From NCBI RefSeq assembly GCF_000813425.1, contig NZ_JWIB01000007.1, forward strand, positions 112,232 through 176,231: a stretch of DNA of 64,000 nt, given 5' to 3'. Positions 36,031-44,999 of the stretch are shown piece after piece. The translations under genes and the position numbers were made by a program. Source of the stretch: Sporosarcina sp. ZBG7A (GTDB lineage: Bacteria; Bacillota; Bacilli; Bacillales_A; Planococcaceae). Within the stretch, counting starts at the first letter, position 1, and every line of letters begins with the position of its first letter. The notes below the pieces were generated by a model, which worked only from the letters and a program-made list of their open reading frames with translations, did not search any database and was not told the DNA's origin.

Positions 36031-36052
36031 ATCAATATTTTGTTACACCACT

Positions 36053-36081
36053 AGTATATAGAAAAAAAAACAATCTGTAAA
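36053..36081 (-). promoter_or_regulatory. Candidate promoter of the ribU leader
   Basis: TTTACA (36081-36076) and TATACT (36058-36053) are 17 bases apart on the minus strand, about 25 bases before the aptamer. The -35 lies inside the rsiX terminator stem. Confidence 0.5.
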
Positions 36082-36100
36082 CTTGTATGTTTACAGATTG
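36062..36100 (-). terminator. Terminator after rsiX
   Basis: CAATCTGTAAAC and GTTTACAGATTG flank a six-base loop and are followed by T9 on the minus strand, just past the rsiX stop. Confidence 0.9.
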
Positions 36101-36104
36101 ACTG

Positions 36105-37310
36105 TTACTTCAAAATAAGTGGCATCGGATTCGCTCCGACCACCTCTTTGAGAGGTGCTCTGAAATTCAATCCATTCCAATCCAATGGTTCAACATTGAC
36201 TACTTTTAGCTGAAGATCAAAACTAGCCGCTGTTAACGCAAGCCCATCAATTAGTTGACTTGCTTCATCCATTGGTAAGGAATCTAGTTGTAAGTTGTTG
36301 TTAAATTCAACTTCAGCAATTCCATCATTTACTATGACAGTGAAATCCATCTCTTTTGGAATCACAGGATCATACTGGCCATTTGGTGCTGTTCGCATGA
36401 GTTGAAGGGCTTCTTTAAATGACTCTGCTTGATACATGGAGTTTGGTGAAAGCACCTTTCGACCATCTTCTAATTTGTAGACGTAGTATGGAGTATTGGC
36501 TAGTTCTACTTGTATATCGATCGGCTCAAGCTGACCTACTTGATCAAACTCTGCTGGCTTTCCAGAATCATCTAATATTCGAATATCACGATATGATGGG
36601 AAAGTCTGCATCAAGGAGTGAAGAAACACTTCCTGTATAGCAGTTGACGAGTCATACTCATGCGTATCACTAAGTAGGACGCTAAGCTGATTTCCTTTTT
36701 CAGAAAATGTCGCATCTATTGGGTGCATCGGTTTAAAACCTAGCGCTTGCTCATCCAACTCTCCAGTAAATGCCTCGTAAAGCTCCAGATCTGTCGACTC
36801 TCCCGTTAGCCCTTTAGCTTCTAACTGTTCTTTTGACAAAAGAATAGACACTGGAATACTGACAGCCTGAGCATCCTGTAACCCTATATGCAATATGCGT
36901 CCTCCATCCAAATCAGCTGGATAAACGGCATATTGAGTAGCATCTCCCATTGAAACGGCAGATTTTGAACTAGCATCTTTTGAAAAGTTCTCCATCTCTT
37001 TTTCTTCTCTTGCAGCTGCAGGCACACCCTCTGAATCACTTTGGATTGACGCCTCATCTGCTGATTGCTTCCCAGTGTCCATAGAGCTCATGAAAGAAGG
37101 GATTAGTATCGCAACTAGCAAGACTGCTGCTACTGCCACTATTAAGGGAACAACGCGGTTTTTCTTGCGCAACGGCGTGGCTGGTCTTTTAGTAAGTCGC
37201 TCATCATTCTTCAAACGTTCCAGTACTTCTTCCTCAGATCGCTCATCCTTTAATTTCGGCATAGAGTGAAGGAGCTTTTCCAATTCATCATCTTTTTGTT
37301 CGTGATTCAC
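36105..37310 (-). CDS. rsiX: Anti-sigma-X factor RsiX
   Basis: The 401-residue protein has an acidic cytoplasmic N-terminus that should hold SigX (about 1-45), one membrane helix (about 51-70) and a Ser/Glu-rich linker (70-120). A large external domain with two halves follows, ending 'PLDWNGLNFRAPLKEVVGANPMPLILK'. It is longer than the Bacillus protein of about 368. The GTG start follows GGGGGG, lies inside sigX and overlaps it by 23 bases, so the anti-sigma factor is translated with its sigma factor. Confidence 0.88.
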   Translation of the reverse strand: MNHEQKDDELEKLLHSMPKLKDERSEEEVLERLKNDERLTKRPATPLRKKNRVVPLIVAVAAVLLVAILIPSFMSSMDTGKQSADEASIQSDSEGVPAAAREEKEMENFSKDASSKSAVSMGDATQYAVYPADLDGGRILHIGLQDAQAVSIPVSILLSKEQLEAKGLTGESTDLELYEAFTGELDEQALGFKPMHPIDATFSEKGNQLSVLLSDTHEYDSSTAIQEVFLHSLMQTFPSYRDIRILDDSGKPAEFDQVGQLEPIDIQVELANTPYYVYKLEDGRKVLSPNSMYQAESFKEALQLMRTAPNGQYDPVIPKEMDFTVIVNDGIAEVEFNNNLQLDSLPMDEASQLIDGLALTAASFDLQLKVVNVEPLDWNGLNFRAPLKEVVGANPMPLILK

Positions 37311-37839
37311 TCGGCTCCCCCCTCTCTAGTCCTGCCAAAGTTACTTTTGTCCTTAAGCTTTTCAGTGCGCGATGTTGCGTTGTTTTCACTTTTCCTTCAG
37401 ACCATCCAAGCACTTCAGCTGTATCTGAAATCGACAGGTCATTGAAATAGCGCATTATGATGACAAGACGCTGATCTAGCGTACACGAATCCAGTTTTTC
37501 AAGAACCGAACGCATTTGTTCATTATCAATCGATTGTTGCTCCGGCGTCTTGTCTGTCGATTTTAAGTCATCTTTGTCCCAGTCGAAAAATATAGCGTCG
37601 TGCTTACTACGTACTTTCGTTTTCCGGAAATAATCGATCGATACATTCTTAGCGATGGCAAACAACCAAGTTTTTTCGCTGCTTCGTCCCTCAAACGAGG
37701 AATAGGCACGAATCGCTTTCACGTAGACTTCATGGGATAAGTCTTCTGCAAGTAGACGATTTTTCGTCAAGTATGTCAGAAAGTTAAATACATCATGATG
37801 ATACGTTTCATATAAATGATGAAATACGGAGTCGTCCAC
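37288..37839 (-). CDS. sigX: ECF sigma factor SigX
   Basis: This 183-residue group IV sigma factor has region 2 (about 10-75, 'NRLLAEDLSHEVYVKAIRAY') and region 4 (about 120-170, 'VLGWSEGKVKTTQHRALKSL'), with an unusually charged linker between. In Bacillus SigX controls surface-charge and phospholipid genes and resistance to cationic peptides. The GTG start follows GAGGAGG. It lies directly downstream of resE and upstream of rsiX, as in Bacillus. A promoter of its own class lies 27 bases upstream. Confidence 0.92.
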   Translation of the reverse strand: MDDSVFHHLYETYHHDVFNFLTYLTKNRLLAEDLSHEVYVKAIRAYSSFEGRSSEKTWLFAIAKNVSIDYFRKTKVRSKHDAIFFDWDKDDLKSTDKTPEQQSIDNEQMRSVLEKLDSCTLDQRLVIIMRYFNDLSISDTAEVLGWSEGKVKTTQHRALKSLRTKVTLAGLERGEPSESRTKR

Positions 37840-37865
37840 AATAATCCTCCTCGTTCACATAAGTT

Positions 37866-37891
37866 GACGGCCATATACTGCTAAAGTTACA
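37866..37891 (-). promoter_or_regulatory. Predicted SigX-dependent autoregulatory promoter
   Basis: On the minus strand TGTAAC (37891-37886) and CGTC (37869-37866) are separated by 16 bases. This matches the -35/-10 pattern of ECF SigX promoters in Bacillus. It starts right after the resE stop and ends 27 bases before the sigX start codon. Confidence 0.65.
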
Positions 37892-37898
37892 TGTTAAA

Positions 37899-39665
37899 TT
37901 ACTCTAGAGGTAGCACACATGTAAAGATCGTGCCTTCCTTCTCACCTCTTCTTGCACTTATACTTCCACCGTGAGAATCCGCAATATTTTTCGCAATTGC
38001 AAGGCCAAGACCTGTTCCGCTTTTACCACGCGTTCGAGCCTTGTCAGCTTTGTAGAAACGTTCAAATACGAAGGGTAAATCTTCTTCAGGAATTCCACTC
38101 CCTGTATCAATTACAGAGATAGCAACGGATTTAGGATATTTTTCAACAGAAAGTTTTACACGCCCTCCGTCAGGTGTATGACGAATTGCATTGTCGATTA
38201 AATTGGTGAAAACTTGTTCAATTCGATCTTCATCCGCTTGCAAATGTAGCATTTCAGATCCATTAGCCTCAACTTCAAGATCGACGTTTGCGTCCTTCGC
38301 AACTTGCATGAATTTGTTACGCATCCGCTCTAAAAATGGAATAACAGCCATTTCCGATTTGTACAAACGCATATGTCCAGATTCCATCCGTGCTAGGTCA
38401 AGCAAATCTGTCACCAATCGACCCATTCTCTGAGATTCATCATGAATGATCTTCACCATTTCATGGTTTTCTTCGGCAGTTTCAGGAACCCCGTCAAGTA
38501 TCGCCTCGCTATATCCTTGAAGCATGGAGATAGGTGTTCTTAATTCGTGAGATACATTTGCAATGAAATCAGATCGCAATTTGTCAAGCTGGTGTTGCTC
38601 TGTCATATCCCGAAGGACCGCTACTGCTCCTCGAATGCTATTTTTGCTATATAAGGGACTAATTTTCACCACAAAAAATCTTTTCCCAAGCTCTAATTCA
38701 GCATCCACTTCCTCTGCAAACATGACAGCATGCTCCAACATATGAATGATTTCAGGAGGCAACAGTTCTTTTGAGTCTTGATTGATAAATGACCATTTTT
38801 GTAAAACATTCTCTGCTTGGGGATTACTGAGCAGAATTGTGTTATCCCGGTTGAACGTAATTACTGCATCTGTCATAGACGTTAAAATACTCGATAATTG
38901 TTCTTTATCCTGTTTAATGAGCTCCACGTTGTACTTCAACTGTCGACCCATTTGGTTAAACGCTGTAGAGAGTTGACCAATTTCATCATTTTGCTTCACC
39001 GGAATTCTGGCGTCAAAATTTCCTTTTGATAACTCGAAAGCAGCTTCCTTCATCTGCCGTAAAGGTCGGGTTATTCGTGTTGAAAGGAAGAATGCGAAAA
39101 ATGTCGTTAATATGAAAGCGATAAAAGCAGAAAGTAATACGATATGCGTTGTCCATTTGGTCGTGTCATGGATTGCTTCAAAACTTTGGTATACAACAAC
39201 GTAGCCTTCACCTTCATTTGGCAACGGTGTGGATGATACAATATAGCGTTCTGAAACTTCTTTTTCAGTTAAAGAAGGAAGAATCATTTGTTTCGAGGAA
39301 TTCTCGTCCTCATTTTTTTCGCTGAATAACTTATCACTTAAAATCTTCTCTTCAATCGATTCAACATTTGCCACTCCCTCATGGAATGAGTAAACGACTT
39401 GCCCATCGTTACCAACAACCATGGCATGAGTGCCGTTATTCAGAATATCGTTGACGACGAGTTTCATAGCAGATTCGTTTTCGTGGTCAATGATAATACT
39501 CCCAACTGTTTTCGCCTCACGTGCAAGTGTTTCTTCAGCTTGACGTGTATGGAAGTTATCAAAGAACTCTAATAACAATGCCGTGACAATAAACAGGACA
39601 AATGAAACGAGAAGCAATATGGTTGCCCATAGCTTCCCGACGATTGAATTCCATATTCTATTCAT
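37899..39665 (-). CDS. resE: Sensor histidine kinase ResE
   Basis: This 588-residue membrane kinase senses respiratory state or oxygen limitation and phosphorylates ResD. Membrane helices lie at about 11-34 and 173-197 and enclose an external sensor domain. HAMP (about 198-250) and PAS (about 255-355) domains follow. The phospho-acceptor is H373 in 'FIANVSHELRTPISM', and the ATPase domain has 'NLIDNAIRHT', 'DTGSGIP' and 'GTGLGLAIAKNI'. Its ATG overlaps the resD stop by four bases. Confidence 0.94.
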   Translation of the reverse strand: MNRIWNSIVGKLWATILLLVSFVLFIVTALLLEFFDNFHTRQAEETLAREAKTVGSIIIDHENESAMKLVVNDILNNGTHAMVVGNDGQVVYSFHEGVANVESIEEKILSDKLFSEKNEDENSSKQMILPSLTEKEVSERYIVSSTPLPNEGEGYVVVYQSFEAIHDTTKWTTHIVLLSAFIAFILTTFFAFFLSTRITRPLRQMKEAAFELSKGNFDARIPVKQNDEIGQLSTAFNQMGRQLKYNVELIKQDKEQLSSILTSMTDAVITFNRDNTILLSNPQAENVLQKWSFINQDSKELLPPEIIHMLEHAVMFAEEVDAELELGKRFFVVKISPLYSKNSIRGAVAVLRDMTEQHQLDKLRSDFIANVSHELRTPISMLQGYSEAILDGVPETAEENHEMVKIIHDESQRMGRLVTDLLDLARMESGHMRLYKSEMAVIPFLERMRNKFMQVAKDANVDLEVEANGSEMLHLQADEDRIEQVFTNLIDNAIRHTPDGGRVKLSVEKYPKSVAISVIDTGSGIPEEDLPFVFERFYKADKARTRGKSGTGLGLAIAKNIADSHGGSISARRGEKEGTIFTCVLPLE

Positions 39666-40381
39666 TCAGTCGGTACCTCAAACTTATAGCCGACTCCCCA
39701 TACAGTTACAATCATTTTGGCTGCTTGTTCAGAAACTCTGTTCAGCTTTTCTCTTAAGCGCTTCACATGAGTATCCACGGTTCTGAGGTCACCAAAAAAT
39801 TCGTAGTGCCATACTTCTTTCAACAACTGCTCGCGGTCAAACACTTTGTCTGGCGCTTTCGCCAAGAAATACAACAATTCGTACTCTTTTGGTGTCAAGC
39901 TAACCTCTTTACCTTCTGCCGTGACTCGATGTGCATCGTGGTCAATTGTTAGTTGCGGAAATACGACTAAGTCTTTAGAGGTTGCAGCGCTCGGAGATCC
40001 GTTAAATGAACCCGCGCGTCGTAATAGCGCTTTTACACGGAGTACCACTTCACGGGGACTGAATGGTTTGACGATATAGTCATCCGCTCCTGTTTCGAAC
40101 CCTGTGACCCGGTCAGATTCTTCCCCTTTTGCAGTTAATAAAATAATAGGGGTTTGGTTTTCAGCTATTCTTAGTTCTTCCAAAACTTCCATTCCGTCTT
40201 TTTCAGGCATCATGACGTCAAGTAAGATACAGTCATAATGATTTTCTTCAATTTTTTCAAGCGCTTCTGCACCATCACATGCTTCGTCCATTTCATATCC
40301 CTCACGAGAGAGATACATCGTAAGAAGCCGTCTAATTCGGTCTTCGTCGTCCACGACGAGCAATTTTAAGTTTTCATCCAT
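39662..40381 (-). CDS. resD: Response regulator ResD
   Basis: This 239-residue OmpR/PhoB-type activator of aerobic and anaerobic respiration genes has a receiver domain at 1-120, with the acidic pocket near D11/D12, phospho-acceptor D55 in 'LLDVMMPEKDG' and K105 in 'YIVKPFSP'. A winged-helix DNA-binding domain follows (about 140-236, 'VDTHVKRLREKL'). The ATG follows AAAGGAGCAATCGTCA. A terminator separates it from resC, so resDE has its own promoter in the 160-base gap. Its likely targets here are qcrABC and resABC. Confidence 0.95.
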   Translation of the reverse strand: MDENLKLLVVDDEDRIRRLLTMYLSREGYEMDEACDGAEALEKIEENHYDCILLDVMMPEKDGMEVLEELRIAENQTPIILLTAKGEESDRVTGFETGADDYIVKPFSPREVVLRVKALLRRAGSFNGSPSAATSKDLVVFPQLTIDHDAHRVTAEGKEVSLTPKEYELLYFLAKAPDKVFDREQLLKEVWHYEFFGDLRTVDTHVKRLREKLNRVSEQAAKMIVTVWGVGYKFEVPTE

Positions 40382-40504
40382 TGACGATTGCTCCTTTCAA
40401 AACTACTTCTTTCATTGTACTTGTCCAGCGTGAAAAAAGAAACTAGTACACCTATTTGCCTCTAATACATTGCACATTGTGTAGGATTTCAGGGAATTAA
40501 AGCG

Positions 40505-40539
40505 TAAAAAGACTGTGCAGCGGATTTTGCTGCACAGTT
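40505..40539 (-). terminator. Terminator after resC
   Basis: ACTGTGCAGC and GCTGCACAGT with a 7-base loop, then CTTTTT on the minus strand, sit immediately after the resC stop. Confidence 0.9.
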
Positions 40540-40543
40540 TTTG

Positions 40544-41728
40544 TTATGCGTATGAATGTAGACCAGCGATGATCAGATTGACGGCTACTAGATTGAACAT
40601 GATAATGACGAATCCAGCAACAGCAAGCCATGCTGATTTCTTGCCTTCCCAACCTTGTGATAGACGAAGGTGCAAGAAAGCTGCGTAGAAGAGCCAAGTG
40701 ATGAGAGCCCATACTTCCTTCGGGTCCCAGCCCCAGAATCGTGACCACGCTTCGTGTGCCCAAATCATTGCAAAAATAAGAGCTCCGAGTGTGAATACAG
40801 GGAATCCGATGAGCACCGATCGATAACCAATTTCATCCATCAGTTGTGAATTGGCTTTCTTTGCGAATGGCTGTAAGAGTGCCGCAATTGGTCGTCGGAA
40901 AATGAGTCTGATCAGTATATAGAGGATGATTCCCGTAAATAGCGACCATACAAATGTAGTTAATGTTTTCGCATTGACGATTGCTGGCATTTCGAACCAT
41001 GGTTTCATTGTATCTGTTGTGAGCTGTTCGTACTCACTCATGCCAAACAAAGGTGGCATGTTATACGTCATTTCAGAAGCTTTGCCGTTTTTGTCGACAT
41101 ACGTAAAGTCTGCTTCATAACCTGAAAGGCTGAACGCTGTTGACGAAACAACAAATCCAAGAACTAAAACAACAGTGAACATAACTGCTTCAAGCCAAAA
41201 TCGTTCTTTAGACTTCTTTGTCAAGTCTACGTTCTTTGCTAGGTAGATCAGTCCGGCTACCGCACTAATAGCAAGAATAGATTCACCAAGCGCTGCTGTA
41301 ATAACGTGTACAGTTAACCAATAACTCTTCAGTGCTGGAATTAGTGGTGTGATTTCTCTAGGGAACATACTAGCATATGCGATAATGACAATCGCAATGG
41401 GAAGCGCGAACAAACCGAGAGAAGGTGTTTTGTAGATAAAGAAAATGAGAATGAATGATCCGACAAGCATCATACTGAACGCAGTTGTAAATTCAAACAT
41501 ATTACTAACAGGAGCATGTCCCGATGCAATCCAGCGGGTTATGAAATATCCAAGTTGAGAAACAAAACCTATGATTGTAACTACAATCCCGATTTTCCCC
41601 CACATACTATCTTTGTAGGTTTTTTCTGTTTTAGAAACCTTGACTGCCCCTCCGAAAAAGAAGGTGCCGACCAGGTAGGCGATAAATGATACTAGCAGTA
41701 AATTCGCACTTAATGCCGCGTAATCCAT
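40544..41728 (-). CDS. resC: Cytochrome c synthase subunit ResC (CcsA)
   Basis: This 394-residue polytopic protein of the system II cytochrome c maturation pathway, with ResB, exports heme and attaches it to the CxxCH cysteines. The tryptophan-rich WWD motif reads '[18 protein letters not shown]' (near residue 320). Conserved His residues in '[11 protein letters not shown]' and '[15 protein letters not shown]' can hold heme. About eight membrane helices are visible. Its ATG shares a base with the resB stop (TAATG). Confidence 0.94.
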   Translation of the reverse strand: MDYAALSANLLLVSFIAYLVGTFFFGGAVKVSKTEKTYKDSMWGKIGIVVTIIGFVSQLGYFITRWIASGHAPVSNMFEFTTAFSMMLVGSFILIFFIYKTPSLGLFALPIAIVIIAYASMFPREITPLIPALKSYWLTVHVITAALGESILAISAVAGLIYLAKNVDLTKKSKERFWLEAVMFTVVLVLGFVVSSTAFSLSGYEADFTYVDKNGKASEMTYNMPPLFGMSEYEQLTTDTMKPWFEMPAIVNAKTLTTFVWSLFTGIILYILIRLIFRRPIAALLQPFAKKANSQLMDEIGYRSVLIGFPVFTLGALIFAMIWAHEAWSRFWGWDPKEVWALITWLFYAAFLHLRLSQGWEGKKSAWLAVAGFVIIMFNLVAVNLIIAGLHSYA

Positions 41729-43383
41729 TATTTTGTCTCTCCTTCCGTCGTATCAATGACAGCTTCTTTGTCCTGCTTATCGGTATACGCTGGAAGAGTA
41801 GCTACTTCTTTTACTTTATCCAAATCTTTTTTAAGTGTATACCAGTTTTTGTTGGTGTGTCCTGCAATAATCATCTCAGAACCCGATCCTTTTTGAATCC
41901 AAATTCTTCTATGCTGCCAATATGACCCTTGGATTACACCAATCATAAAGACGATTCCACCTAACAAAAGAATATAAAGTGTCTTGTCTTTACGGATTGT
42001 GAGACCAGATGCATCTCTAGTTTCAGCAGAGAGGAACTTAGCCTCGTAATCATTTGGCTCAACTTCTAGAGTCTGACGAATAGCAACAAAACTCTTCTCG
42101 CCATCTGGATGTTCAGGAGTCTTCATATTAAATATAAATGCCGGGTTGTTCGGAATAGGTGACTTTGATGAAGGTTGTCCATCGACAATCCCATCATAAT
42201 CTGCAAAATATTCCATGAGTTCAATTGAAGTTCCATTCCCAAGATCGTATTCTTTAGCCGGCTCGTTAAGATCGACTGTGAATTCTCCAACAGACTGTTC
42301 TGTCTTTTTGTTCATCAAGGAGAACGTCATTGTTTTCAATTCACCTGTTTTGTAATCCATTTGGAAAATGCTATACCCATCAAATTTCAATGGTTTGTTG
42401 ACAATGATAGGATATTCTTTCATGAATTCAACATCTGAAGAACCTGGCAGAGAACCTTCTTTTTCTTTATAGAGTTTAACATCAGACTTGAACTCGCTCA
42501 CGATTGCACCATTTTTTTCGAGCGCCTCACCGAAAACTTCGTCCGCTTCACCTTGCGAATACGTTTCTACAGAGAAGTCAACATTTTCAAGCAAGTATCC
42601 AGGTGCTCCAGGAATTTCTCGTGTTTCCCCTTCGCGGATCCACATCGTTTCGTCGACGTAAAACCCTGGTATACCTCGCATTAACACACCTAATAAAAAT
42701 ATGATAAGTCCTGTATGGTTAACATATGGGCCCCAACGTCCAAACCGATTTTTTTCAGCGAGGATTGCACCATCTTCGACCTTTACTTTATAGTGTAAAT
42801 CCTTTAGAGCTTTTTCAGCATTTTTAAGAGATTCATCAGAATCAGAGACATCACTTTCCCCGTAAATCCTCTGACGCTTCATAAAGGATGGATGACGTTT
42901 CGTCCGCTGTTTTGTTAATGATTTGTAAAGCGGAATAACCCGGTCCAAGCTGGCAATAATAATTGACGTTCCAAGCATGCCAATTAAAATCTTGAACCAC
43001 CAACTGTTATACATATCATAAAATCCAAGCTGATAATACAATTTCCCAACAGTACCATAAAGGCGTTCATAATATTCCAGATACTCTGAAGGATCATTCC
43101 CACTCACTGGGACATAGAACTTTTGAGGAAAGATTGTACCAATTGCTGACGTCGTTAGAACTGCAATAATTATACTGACACCAATTTTAACACTAGAGAA
43201 GAAGTTCCAAATCTTATCGATGACTGATTTTTTATAAGTTTGCGAACGTCTTGCGGATCCTTCATAACGCATGTCGACCATTTCACTTTTTTTCGCTTCA
43301 TCAGTAAGCGGGCGACCACACTTTTCGCAAAGGACGGTTCCGAAAGGATTTTCGTGACCGCACTGGCATTTAATTTTACTCAT
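41728..43383 (-). CDS. resB: Cytochrome c biogenesis protein ResB
   Basis: ResB is the partner of ResC in system II heme ligation. The 551-residue sequence opens with a zinc-ribbon-like cluster (C6, C8, C19, C22), also present in Bacillus ResB. Membrane helices follow at about 67-87, 131-147 and 214-230. A large external domain (about 245-470) and a last helix (about 477-497) precede a basic tail. The ATG has AAGGAG upstream. It is the second gene of resABC. Confidence 0.93.
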   Translation of the reverse strand: MSKIKCQCGHENPFGTVLCEKCGRPLTDEAKKSEMVDMRYEGSARRSQTYKKSVIDKIWNFFSSVKIGVSIIIAVLTTSAIGTIFPQKFYVPVSGNDPSEYLEYYERLYGTVGKLYYQLGFYDMYNSWWFKILIGMLGTSIIIASLDRVIPLYKSLTKQRTKRHPSFMKRQRIYGESDVSDSDESLKNAEKALKDLHYKVKVEDGAILAEKNRFGRWGPYVNHTGLIIFLLGVLMRGIPGFYVDETMWIREGETREIPGAPGYLLENVDFSVETYSQGEADEVFGEALEKNGAIVSEFKSDVKLYKEKEGSLPGSSDVEFMKEYPIIVNKPLKFDGYSIFQMDYKTGELKTMTFSLMNKKTEQSVGEFTVDLNEPAKEYDLGNGTSIELMEYFADYDGIVDGQPSSKSPIPNNPAFIFNMKTPEHPDGEKSFVAIRQTLEVEPNDYEAKFLSAETRDASGLTIRKDKTLYILLLGGIVFMIGVIQGSYWQHRRIWIQKGSGSEMIIAGHTNKNWYTLKKDLDKVKEVATLPAYTDKQDKEAVIDTTEGETK

Positions 43384-43398
43384 TGGATACCATGCTCC

Positions 43399-43935
43399 TT
43401 ATTCGGGTTGAATGCTCTCCATAAGAGACACAATTTCAGCTTCGCTCATTTCTCGAGTAACAATTTGTTTAATAACACCATTTTTATCGATCAGCATTGT
43501 CGTAGGCAATGGGACTACATTATAACTATTTCGGCTCACACTTTTGTTCTTGTCGATCAGAACAGGGAATGTTAGTCCGTATTGGTCTATAAATGTATTC
43601 ACTTTAAACTCAGATTCAGCGATATTAACAGAAAGAACTTGGACACCTTTGTTAGTGAACTCCTTGAAATGCTTTTCAATATACGGCATTTCTTTTTTAC
43701 AAGGCGGACACCATGTACCCCAGAAATTCAAAAACACTCCTTGTCCTTCATAATCAGAAAGTTTTACTTTCTTCCCATTCATATCCTGTAGTTCAAAGTT
43801 CGGCGCTTTATCTCCGACAGCAAGTACTTTTGTTTCTTTCTTAGAAGTAAGTGCAAAGACAATGGCCGCCGCCAAGACTAGTAAGATCGCTCCCCTAATG
43901 AATAGGCGCTTCTTCTTTTTGTCCATCTTAGCCAC
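43399..43935 (-). CDS. resA: Membrane-tethered thioredoxin-like ResA
   Basis: ResA reduces apocytochrome c cysteines so that heme can be attached. The 178-residue protein has an N-terminal membrane anchor (about 11-29) and a thioredoxin fold with the active site CPPC at 76-79 in 'FWGTWCPPCKKEMPYIEKHF'. The Glu that tunes ResA specificity is the likely 'E' of that segment. The GTG start follows GGAGGGAGCGAA. It is the first gene of resABC, with an extended -10 promoter and two ResD-like boxes upstream. Confidence 0.94.
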   Translation of the reverse strand: MAKMDKKKKRLFIRGAILLVLAAAIVFALTSKKETKVLAVGDKAPNFELQDMNGKKVKLSDYEGQGVFLNFWGTWCPPCKKEMPYIEKHFKEFTNKGVQVLSVNIAESEFKVNTFIDQYGLTFPVLIDKNKSVSRNSYNVVPLPTTMLIDKNGVIKQIVTREMSEAEIVSLMESIQPE

Positions 43936-43983
43936 TTCGCTCCCTCCTAACTTTGGTATTTCGAAACGTGCATAGCATCCTTC

Positions 43984-43989
43984 ATTATA
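43984..43989 (-). promoter_or_regulatory. Extended -10 promoter of resABC
   Basis: TGTTATAAT on the minus strand is a perfect extended -10. No good -35 lies 17 bases upstream, which fits activator dependence. Confidence 0.55.
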
Positions 43990-44028
43990 ACAAAGATGTG
44001 TTTTCTAATCGGCTTCGTTCGTGAGTGT

Positions 44029-44048
44029 TTTGTGAAACATTTGTGTCA
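44029..44048 (+). promoter_or_regulatory. Tandem ResD-like boxes upstream of resABC
   Basis: TTTGTGAAA (44029-44037) and TTTGTGTCA (44040-44048) are direct repeats exactly 11 bases apart, one helical turn. They are centred about 56 and 67 bases upstream of the inferred start. They resemble the TTTGTGAAT ResD consensus. resABC is a known ResD target in Bacillus; binding here is inferred. Confidence 0.5.
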
Positions 44049-44052
44049 CAAT

Positions 44053-44784
44053 TTATCCAATTTTACCGGTTTCCGCAAGAACACGCAGTTGTTTTACCTC
44101 ATGAGTAGTCAACTCACGCGCTTCACCTGCATTCAAACTTAATGTGGTAAGGGATGCAAATGATTCCCGTCGTAATTTCACAACCGGGCATCCGATAGCG
44201 TCAAACATACGACGAACTTGGCGGTTTTTGCCTTCAGAAATTGTAATTTCAATGAGTGCAGTTTGCGCTTTCTTATCCATTGAACGCATCTTAACGTTTG
44301 CAGGAGCAGTTAAGCCGTCTTCTAATTCAATTCCATGCTCGAGCTTCTTGAGTGCTTCCCGAGTTGGAATCCCTTTCACTTTTGCAATGTATTGCTTCCG
44401 TATTCCGAACTTAGGATGTGTCATTGTGTAAGAGAAATCACCGTCATTCGTCATGATGATTACACCTGACGTGTCATAATCAAGTCGTCCCACAGGGAAA
44501 ATCCGTTGTTCAACGCCTGGCATAAGATCCAGTACTGTCTTTCGTCCCTTTTCATCGTGAACCGTTGAAATGTAGCCTCTTGGTTTATACAATAAATAGT
44601 AAACGAAGTTTTCTTTTACGACTTGGATACCTTCAACTTCCACTCTATCTGAATTTGTCACTTTTGTTCCAAGTTCCGTTACAACGGATCCATTCACTTT
44701 AACTTTGCCTTCCAGGATTAACCCTTCAGCTTTTCGGCGGGATGCAACACCAGCTCGTGCTAATACTTTTTGTAGTCTTTCCAT
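44053..44784 (-). CDS. rluB: 23S rRNA pseudouridine synthase RluB
   Basis: It isomerises a uridine in the peptidyl-transferase region of 23S rRNA. An N-terminal S4 domain ('RLQKVLARAGVASRRKAEGLI', here residues 2-22) is followed by the RsuA-family catalytic domain with the Asp of 'GRLDYDTSGVIIMTNDG'. 'ITISEGKNRQVRRMFDAIGCPV' is also typical. GTG 44793 is in frame, but ATG 44784 fits GAGGTGA better, giving 243 residues. spmA and spmB, which precede it in Bacillus, are absent. Confidence 0.93.
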   Translation of the reverse strand: MERLQKVLARAGVASRRKAEGLILEGKVKVNGSVVTELGTKVTNSDRVEVEGIQVVKENFVYYLLYKPRGYISTVHDEKGRKTVLDLMPGVEQRIFPVGRLDYDTSGVIIMTNDGDFSYTMTHPKFGIRKQYIAKVKGIPTREALKKLEHGIELEDGLTAPANVKMRSMDKKAQTALIEITISEGKNRQVRRMFDAIGCPVVKLRRESFASLTTLSLNAGEARELTTHEVKQLRVLAETGKIG

Positions 44785-44911
44785 TTCCGTCACCTCATTC
44801 TTCAGTCTAAAAAATTATGTCATATTTTTATGCAAATGAAAAGAAGACCGCATAAAACCTGCTTAAAACAAAGGAAATTGACCTCTTCCCATAACGCTCG
44901 TCCCTTTTTCA

Positions 44912-44950
44912 AGAAAAAAAGAAAAAACAGAGGCTTTAAGTAGTCCTCTG
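44912..44950 (-). terminator. Terminator after dacB
   Basis: CAGAGG and CCTCTG, extended by imperfect pairs, are followed by a long T-rich run on the minus strand within the 215-base gap between dacB and rluB. I see no gene in that gap. Confidence 0.7.
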
Positions 44951-44999
44951 CTTCATAGAGTTTCAACTTTTCTTAGTCATCTTTTTCGTACAAAAGATC

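Noticed and set aside
40497..40763. 88-codon minus-strand frame at the 3' end of resC
   Set aside because: It overlaps the end of resC and its terminator in another frame, and its composition is unlike a protein. It is a shadow of the WWD-motif region.
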